Source of the DNA: Niabella ginsenosidivorans
GTDB taxonomy: Bacteria; Bacteroidota; Bacteroidia; Chitinophagales; Chitinophagaceae
NCBI RefSeq assembly: GCF_001654455.1
Contig: NZ_CP015772.1
Location: 3,162,001 to 3,226,000, forward strand
Reading direction: 5' to 3'
DNA length: 64,000 bases
Positions 59,270 to 64,000 of the stretch are shown in pieces. Position numbers and translations under genes: made by a program. A model generated the notes under the pieces. It was not told the origin of the DNA. It did no database searches and worked only from the letters and a program-made list of their open reading frames with translations. Each line of letters begins with the position of its first letter. The first letter of the stretch is position 1.

Positions 59270-62200
59270 TTAAAAATTACATCTTAAGCCCAGGTTATAG
59301 GTTTTTAATAACGGGTACTGAGATCCGCGGCCGTCACCCAGCTCCACATCCCAGAGCTTAAAACCGCTAACGGTTAAAAGATTGTAGCCAATAAAATATA
59401 AATCGAAGCTGGACATACCCGCGCGCTGCAGCCATTTCATATCCTTAAATTCGTAATTAAGCTGAACGGTTTGCATTCTTAAAAAAGCGCCATTTTTAAC
59501 CCACCAGGAGCTTCCTTCAAAGTTCATATTGTCTGCCCCGTATGTTATCCGGGGATAAAAAGGATGAGGGTCAGGATTGCCGGGTGCCCATCTGTCAGAT
59601 ATCGCGGCCAGTAAGTTGCCTCTTTCGCCGCCATAGGTAAATGGCCGGAACCCATCTCCGTATAAGGCAATATCAACATTACTGATTCCTTTGAACCAGG
59701 CTGCAAGTGACCAGTTTTTCCAGCTGAATGTAGGCCCAAAGCCATACACGATCTCAGGTATGCTTCCGTAACCAATCGGCGCCTGGTCGTAAGAATCGAT
59801 CCTTCCGTCACCATTAAGATCTTTGTATTTAATATCTCCCGGCTTATTCGTTCCGGGCTGGTAGGGGCTGTTGGCAATTTCATCTTCCGATTGGAACAGG
59901 CCTAATGCAATGTATCCGAACCGTTGTCCTAATTTTCGGCCGATACGTTGCTGCCAGGGATAAGGCCAGGGTGCGTTTGCATCATCCAGTACAAGGGCCC
60001 GGTTCCAGGTAAAATTTCCTTTGAACCCTAACTTAAATTCTTTACCCAGTGGTTTGTTGATTTCAAGCGTTGCATCTAACCCCTTGTTATTAACAGCGCC
60101 AAGATTGGCATAAGGAAGGCTGCCGATGCCTACAAACCACGGAACATCTCCACGCTGCCTGAATATACCTCTTCTTTCCTCTCTGAACAGCTCTGTGGTC
60201 AGGGATATGGCATCCTTCCAGGTTCTGAGCTCAATGCCCAGGTTATATTTCTTCGCGCGTTCCCAGGATACATCCACAGCATAGTCTCCAAAGCCCAAAC
60301 CTCCAATCGAGTTGTTCGTATTATTGCGGCCATAATCATAGCCTCCGCCATTGCCTACTGTTGCTATGTATGCAAATCGTCGTCCTCCGATCTGGCTGTT
60401 GCCTACTTCACCATAAGTAAACCTGAATTTAAGGAATGAGATCACATCTTTAATATTTTCAAGGAATTTTTCCTGTGAAGCCACCCAGCCTACACCATAC
60501 GAAGGGAAAAAGCCAAACCGGTGATCAGGCGCAAAAGTTTCCGATCCGTTATAGCCGAAATTCGCTTCAGCCAAATACCTGGTGTCATAAGCATAAGTAA
60601 GCCGGCCTGCCAGCCCCATATATCTATAAGGTATGGAGCTGATAAAATCTCCGGCAAAAGCATCTACTTTGTCTGATTGATTATACAAAAGCAATCCGCT
60701 TACCTGGTGCTTTCCGAATGTGCGGTTATAATTGATTGCCGATTCAAGGTAAAATTGTCTTGAGCCGCCATTTTCTCTCGAATAACCCAGATAATTCGTG
60801 CCGATTGCCGTTTGTGTTAAATCAAGCTCCCCCTCCTCTCCTCTGCCTGTTGCCAGGTATGCATCAACCGACTTGGTTCTGGCAATATTATGTGCGTTAT
60901 TATTATCAAAGGAAAACATACCCGTCATTGAAAGCCCTTTGGTAATAAAGTCGAAGTTTTGTGTAACACGTATATTACTAAGCAACTGGCTTTCAAATCT
61001 TGTAGCATAGCCTGATTGTGTCAGCATCGTATAGGGATTTCCCATATCACCCGTACGCGGCTGCGAAAAAAGCCCGTTGGAATATTTTACCGGAATCGTT
61101 ATAGGCGGCATTACATATGCAGCATTAAAGATAGCGCCTGTTGAGCTGCCGGGATAATTGCCGTTACTGATCCAGCCGGAGGCTCCAAAATCAACCTTTG
61201 TCGATTTTGTTAAATTAAGCGTCAGATTTGAAGTGAAATTATAGCGGGTGAACCTGATCGCAGAATTATACTGTGCCAACTGGTCGGTCCTGAACATTCC
61301 GGTTTCATCATAATACCCTATCGACAGGTAATACTGGGCCTTATCTGATCCGCCGCTTGCATTTACCCGCGCCCTGCGGTTATTCCCGTACCGGTTAAAA
61401 ATAACATCGAACCAGTTAACATTTGGCGCCAGATCGGGGTCGGTGCCATTAGCAGTTGCATCAATACGTTCCTGTGAATACCTGGGCAACGGGTCTGAAG
61501 GATTACTGTTCCGGTAAGCCTCATTTGAAACCTGCAGGTAAGTAACGCCGTCTGCAAATTTTGGGAGCCTCGTAAATTCAGACAAGCCATAGTCAATCTG
61601 CGCATTGATCCTGGTTTTGCCGCTTCTGCCCTTTTTTGTTTCTATGAGAATAACCCCATTAGCACCTCTTACCCCATATACAGCGGTAGCAGATGCATCT
61701 TTCAGCACTGTGAAGCTTGCTATATCTTCGGGGTCAATGTTATTAAACGATCTTTCCACACCATCTACCAAAACCAGAGGAGAACTGCTGGTAAACGTAG
61801 AGATTCCCCGTATGTATATTTCGGAATTATCGAAGCCCGGCTCACCGCTTCGCTGAACACCTATAATTCCTGCAATACGACCGGCTACCAGGTTGGTAAG
61901 GTTCGCTACAGGCATTTTCAGTTCTTCTGCATTGACCGAGCTCTGAGCCCCTACTGTTGTAATCTTTTTCTGCTTTCCAAACCCTACAACTACCACCTCA
62001 TTCATTTCGGAGGACAGCTGTTTTAAAGTAACATCAATAATCTTACGATCATCAACAGGCGCTTCCTGTATTTCATACCCCGTAAAACTAAATACCAGGG
62101 TATCCCTGTTTGGGGGAACAGTTATCTGATATTCACCTGCAGAATCGGTGTGTGCGCCTACAAATGAACCTTTAACGATAACGTTAACCCCGGGCAACGC

Positions 62201-62377
62201 CTCGCCTTTTTCATTTATAACTTTTCCGGATACCACCCGGTCCGCCTGAATGGTAGCGGCCGGTACCGCATCTTCTTTTGTTGCTGAATAGGAGGGTTGG
62301 GTAAATGACAGATAAATAACAGATAACATGAAAAGCCTCAAACAGTAACGCTTACTGCTTTCAGCATTTTTTTTCAT
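59270..62377 (-). CDS. SusC/RagA TonB-dependent transporter without STN domain (PUL B)
   Basis: About 1035 residues. Signal peptide CLRLFMLSVIYLSFTQPSYS, then a CarboxypepD-like domain (VVSGKVINEKGEALPGVNVI), plug (LVLVDGVERSFNNIDPEDIA, SFTVLKDASATAVYGVRGAN) and a barrel closing with LLKTYNLGLRCNF. There is no STN domain and no sigma/anti-sigma pair, so it must be regulated otherwise. The frame is open to 62524; M at 62443 or at 62377 (MKKNAESSKRYCLRLF) is likelier than the first ATG, and 62377 is chosen because it places the signal peptide at the N-terminus. Confidence 0.94.
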   Translation of the reverse strand: MKKNAESSKRYCLRLFMLSVIYLSFTQPSYSATKEDAVPAATIQADRVVSGKVINEKGEALPGVNVIVKGSFVGAHTDSAGEYQITVPPNRDTLVFSFTGYEIQEAPVDDRKIIDVTLKQLSSEMNEVVVVGFGKQKKITTVGAQSSVNAEELKMPVANLTNLVAGRIAGIIGVQRSGEPGFDNSEIYIRGISTFTSSSPLVLVDGVERSFNNIDPEDIASFTVLKDASATAVYGVRGANGVILIETKKGRSGKTRINAQIDYGLSEFTRLPKFADGVTYLQVSNEAYRNSNPSDPLPRYSQERIDATANGTDPDLAPNVNWFDVIFNRYGNNRRARVNASGGSDKAQYYLSIGYYDETGMFRTDQLAQYNSAIRFTRYNFTSNLTLNLTKSTKVDFGASGWISNGNYPGSSTGAIFNAAYVMPPITIPVKYSNGLFSQPRTGDMGNPYTMLTQSGYATRFESQLLSNIRVTQNFDFITKGLSMTGMFSFDNNNAHNIARTKSVDAYLATGRGEEGELDLTQTAIGTNYLGYSRENGGSRQFYLESAINYNRTFGKHQVSGLLLYNQSDKVDAFAGDFISSIPYRYMGLAGRLTYAYDTRYLAEANFGYNGSETFAPDHRFGFFPSYGVGWVASQEKFLENIKDVISFLKFRFTYGEVGNSQIGGRRFAYIATVGNGGGYDYGRNNTNNSIGGLGFGDYAVDVSWERAKKYNLGIELRTWKDAISLTTELFREERRGIFRQRGDVPWFVGIGSLPYANLGAVNNKGLDATLEINKPLGKEFKLGFKGNFTWNRALVLDDANAPWPYPWQQRIGRKLGQRFGYIALGLFQSEDEIANSPYQPGTNKPGDIKYKDLNGDGRIDSYDQAPIGYGSIPEIVYGFGPTFSWKNWSLAAWFKGISNVDIALYGDGFRPFTYGGERGNLLAAISDRWAPGNPDPHPFYPRITYGADNMNFEGSSWWVKNGAFLRMQTVQLNYEFKDMKWLQRAGMSSFDLYFIGYNLLTVSGFKLWDVELGDGRGSQYPLLKTYNLGLRCNF

Positions 62378-63311
62378 GAACGTTAATTTTCTTTTGACAG
62401 CCACACTTTTTTTTGCAGGTGCCGGCGTTAAGAAGATTTTCATAAAACAATCATTTGATTTTAGATTTGAAAAATCGTTTTTGCAATAATTAAAAAACAA
62501 ACCTGTCTTACAACAACCATCCATAATAATTGTGAAGTGGCAGCCTTTTTAAATTCCCATGGTTAGCATAAAATCAACACAAGCATTCCTCAGTTTTTGT
62601 TTAGACTTTTGTGCAAGCATCCGTTTATACTTTAATTAATTTGCAGAACAAAAATATTTTCATTGATCCCGAAACCATCCCGTACTGTCATGCTTATATT
62701 TTTTATCACCCGTATGCAGCCGATAAGGACCTTACCGGATAGTCATTCATAACCTCATGCACATCAACCGCTTATTAGCTATCTCCTGAAAGAAGATACT
62801 GTTCAGAAGTTTCGATTTCCGGTATCAGGATTGGCCGTTTAGAACTATTAAGTGACCCGATACGGATATTTTTTGAGAGACAGATTTTGCAGGCAGGGCG
62901 ATAATCAGTTTACGATAATACAACTTCTGTATAACGCCGTACATACACGGCAAAACCCGGATCAGCGTTTTAACCGGTAAAGAGAGTGTGGGAAAACTCT
63001 TGTTTTTTATGTTGAGCGGAGAAAGAACTATAAGTCTTAACGAAGCGCTTTTTTATCTCCTTTATGAAGTCCGATCTGAAATATGAGATCGGCACCAAAG
63101 GTCCCGGAAAAAGGGAATGCCGGAGGCCTGGCTTATTTACTTGAAACCTAAATAGAGAACGGCAGAATAATAGCTCTTCCGTTTAAGCCCGGCAAAACCT
63201 TACCCGCAGCTTTTTTAATTGTAAATTGTATACAGGAGAATCACCGCCAGTTTTATAGTATAAAAAACAGATCCATGAACCGATCAGTCACTAAAAACAG
63301 CGCAATAATTG

Positions 63312-63331
63312 TGTCCCTAAAATTTGGGACA
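63312..63331. repeat. 20-bp near-palindrome
   Basis: tgtccctaaaatttgggaca: the outer arms tgtccc and gggaca are exact reverse complements, with a nearly symmetric AT core. Possible operator or element end. Confidence 0.55.
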
Positions 63332-63393
63332 GCCATTGTTTTTTAATTGTTACATTTTTGTAAAAATTATTCACAACCCTAATTAAACCTTAA

Positions 63394-63417
63394 GCCTCCC
63401 TGACCGGAGGCTTTTTT
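63394..63417 (+). terminator. Strong orphan terminator on the plus strand
   Basis: gcctcc (63394-63399) pairs with ggaggc (63406-63411) and is followed by six T residues. No plus-strand gene precedes it for about 20 kb, so it may end a small RNA that starts nearby or oppose antisense transcription. Confidence 0.7.
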
Positions 63418-63579
63418 GCTGATGCATTAAATTAAGACGATGTGCTCTTTTCATTTCAATTTATTATCAGCTACTCTTAAATACCCAATAGAACTGTAAC
63501 GCCCATTACCAGGTTGTTGTTTCTTTTCATTCCTAAGTACTCCTTCTGTTGTATTTGCAGGATCGTCCTATTGCAGCTC

Positions 63580-63729
63580 TTATAAACATGCCTTCCTGAT
63601 CTCCGCGATTATTTCCGGTTGTGCAGAGTCGCTCTCTTTATCAAAATCAGAAACGGAAAATGACAGAACTCCTTTAGTAATCTGACAATCTGCAGGTACG
63701 CTTCCGCCATTTTCTTTCCCGGCGCTCAT
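63580..63729 (-). CDS. 49-codon frame directly after the GH43-like gene
   Basis: From an ATG 4 bp after the upstream stop (63734-63736 TAA) a frame encodes MSAGKENGGSVPADCQITKG and FSVSDFDKESDSAQPEIIAE then IRKACL. Composition is protein-like, but no family is recognised; it could be a short real gene or the displaced end of a neighbouring gene. Confidence 0.3.
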   Translation of the reverse strand: MSAGKENGGSVPADCQITKGVLSFSVSDFDKESDSAQPEIIAEIRKACL

Positions 63730-63733
63730 TACA

Positions 63734-64000
63734 TTATTCAGGAGCCCATTTCAACGGCGCCAGATATAATCCTTTTTTATCCCAGCCGGTATTGGAAATA
63801 AACCAGCCTTCCTTTTTATCGTAAATAATTTCAGCAGCATGTACCGGCAGGCTGCCCACCAGATTCTCAACCGGAAAATTTTCGGGATCGGCAGACCAAT
63901 AAATATCCGTCTGGTTATATGCCGTCATAGCCCGGCAGATAAACAGGTAAAATAATTTACCACGGCGTACAACAAAGGGGCTCTCGGCATCACCACCCCA
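63734..64000 (-). CDS. C-terminal end of a GH43/GH32-like glycosidase (partial)
   Basis: The minus-strand frame is open through the right edge of the window; 88 codons are visible: AESPFVVRRGKLFYLFICRA, then YNQTDIYWSADPENFPVENL, HAAEIIYDKKEGWFISNTGW and LYLAPLKWAPE. The pattern (SPFVVRRGKLFYLF; blade-like repeats) matches the last blades of five-bladed beta-propeller glycosidases. Likely part of PUL B or a neighbouring PUL. Start and catalytic residues are outside the window. Confidence 0.6.
   Translation of the reverse strand, partial: WGGDAESPFVVRRGKLFYLFICRAMTAYNQTDIYWSADPENFPVENLVGSLPVHAAEIIYDKKEGWFISNTGWDKKGLYLAPLKWAPE

Larger units (their letters stand above)
62525..63579. other. About 1.05-kb spacer without intact gene
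   Basis: No protein-coding frame convinces. It holds a 20-bp near-palindrome at 63312-63331 and an isolated plus-strand terminator at 63394-63417. It is the upstream region of PUL B's susC, so regulatory sites and perhaps a small RNA are expected. Confidence 0.5.

Overview
The window looks like a chromosomal segment of a Bacteroidota bacterium, most likely family Chitinophagaceae. The signs are SusC/SusD pairs with an ECF sigma / FecR anti-sigma switch, DUF4251, DUF4230 and DUF1735 proteins, Tat-exported Gfo/Idh/MocA oxidoreductases, a GMC oxidoreductase paired with a gluconate 2-dehydrogenase subunit 3-like protein, few Shine-Dalgarno sites, and promoters of the Bacteroidota type (TTTG, about 19 bp, TAnnTTTG) before both tRNAs. 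Genus assignment is inference.

Layout. 0-5.6 kb is housekeeping: a CBS-domain protein, a lipoprotein, an mntR-mntH metal operon with a DtxR-type operator and a universal-stress domain fused to MntH, a rhomboid protease and rlmH. A tRNA-Arg(ACG) follows, then a decayed RadC-like gene. 6.6-12.6 kb is a mixed accessory stretch: an epimerase with an AraC regulator, a DHFR-like protein, and a YCII/DGPF protein with an ECF42-type sigma factor, interspersed with gene scraps (AraC tail, AHSA1-like gene with an amber codon, choloylglycine-hydrolase-like stub) and a palindromic repeat element. 12.7-20.8 kb holds an M20 peptidase and a carbohydrate module: a secreted six-hairpin glycosidase, a sugar isomerase-like TIM barrel, a PhyH-type dioxygenase and an AraC regulator. 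21-25.3 kb has Hsp20, a glyoxalase-like protein and three adjacent pseudogenes (AraC/PchR-like, the M1 half of an ABC-permease/aminopeptidase fusion, an LCM-type methyltransferase).

25.4-33.7 kb carries a GH29 fucosidase, a conserved unknown protein, a membrane protein with a second Hsp20, a tail-anchored protein with L7/L12-like repeats, ssb facing a small zinc-ribbon protein across a palindrome-rich control region, a DUF4251 lipoprotein, a papain-like/lipoprotein pair and a class I amidotransferase. 33.8-40.2 kb holds two tandem Tat-exported oxidoreductases, a DUF4230 protein and a GMC oxidoreductase with its small subunit; the GMC gene is broken by two single-G deficits in G6 runs. dnaG, a 3-methyladenine glycosylase and tRNA-Val(TAC) follow.

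43.4-64 kb is polysaccharide-utilisation territory, mostly on the minus strand. PUL A runs from sigma factor through FecR, SusC (with STN domain), SusD, an esterase-like hydrolase and two poorly characterised secreted proteins to a collapsed rhamnosidase gene. PUL B has SusC (no STN), SusD and a DUF1735/F5-8C lipoprotein. The end of a GH43-like enzyme enters at the right edge.

The sigma/anti-sigma pair with the STN-bearing SusC suggests trans-envelope signalling controls PUL A. The most unusual traits are the density of decaying genes (at least nine broken genes), the paired homopolymer frameshifts, the symmetric control region between ssb and the zinc-ribbon gene, and the PUL A proteins without a clear activity. 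I did not find a complete new defence-type system.
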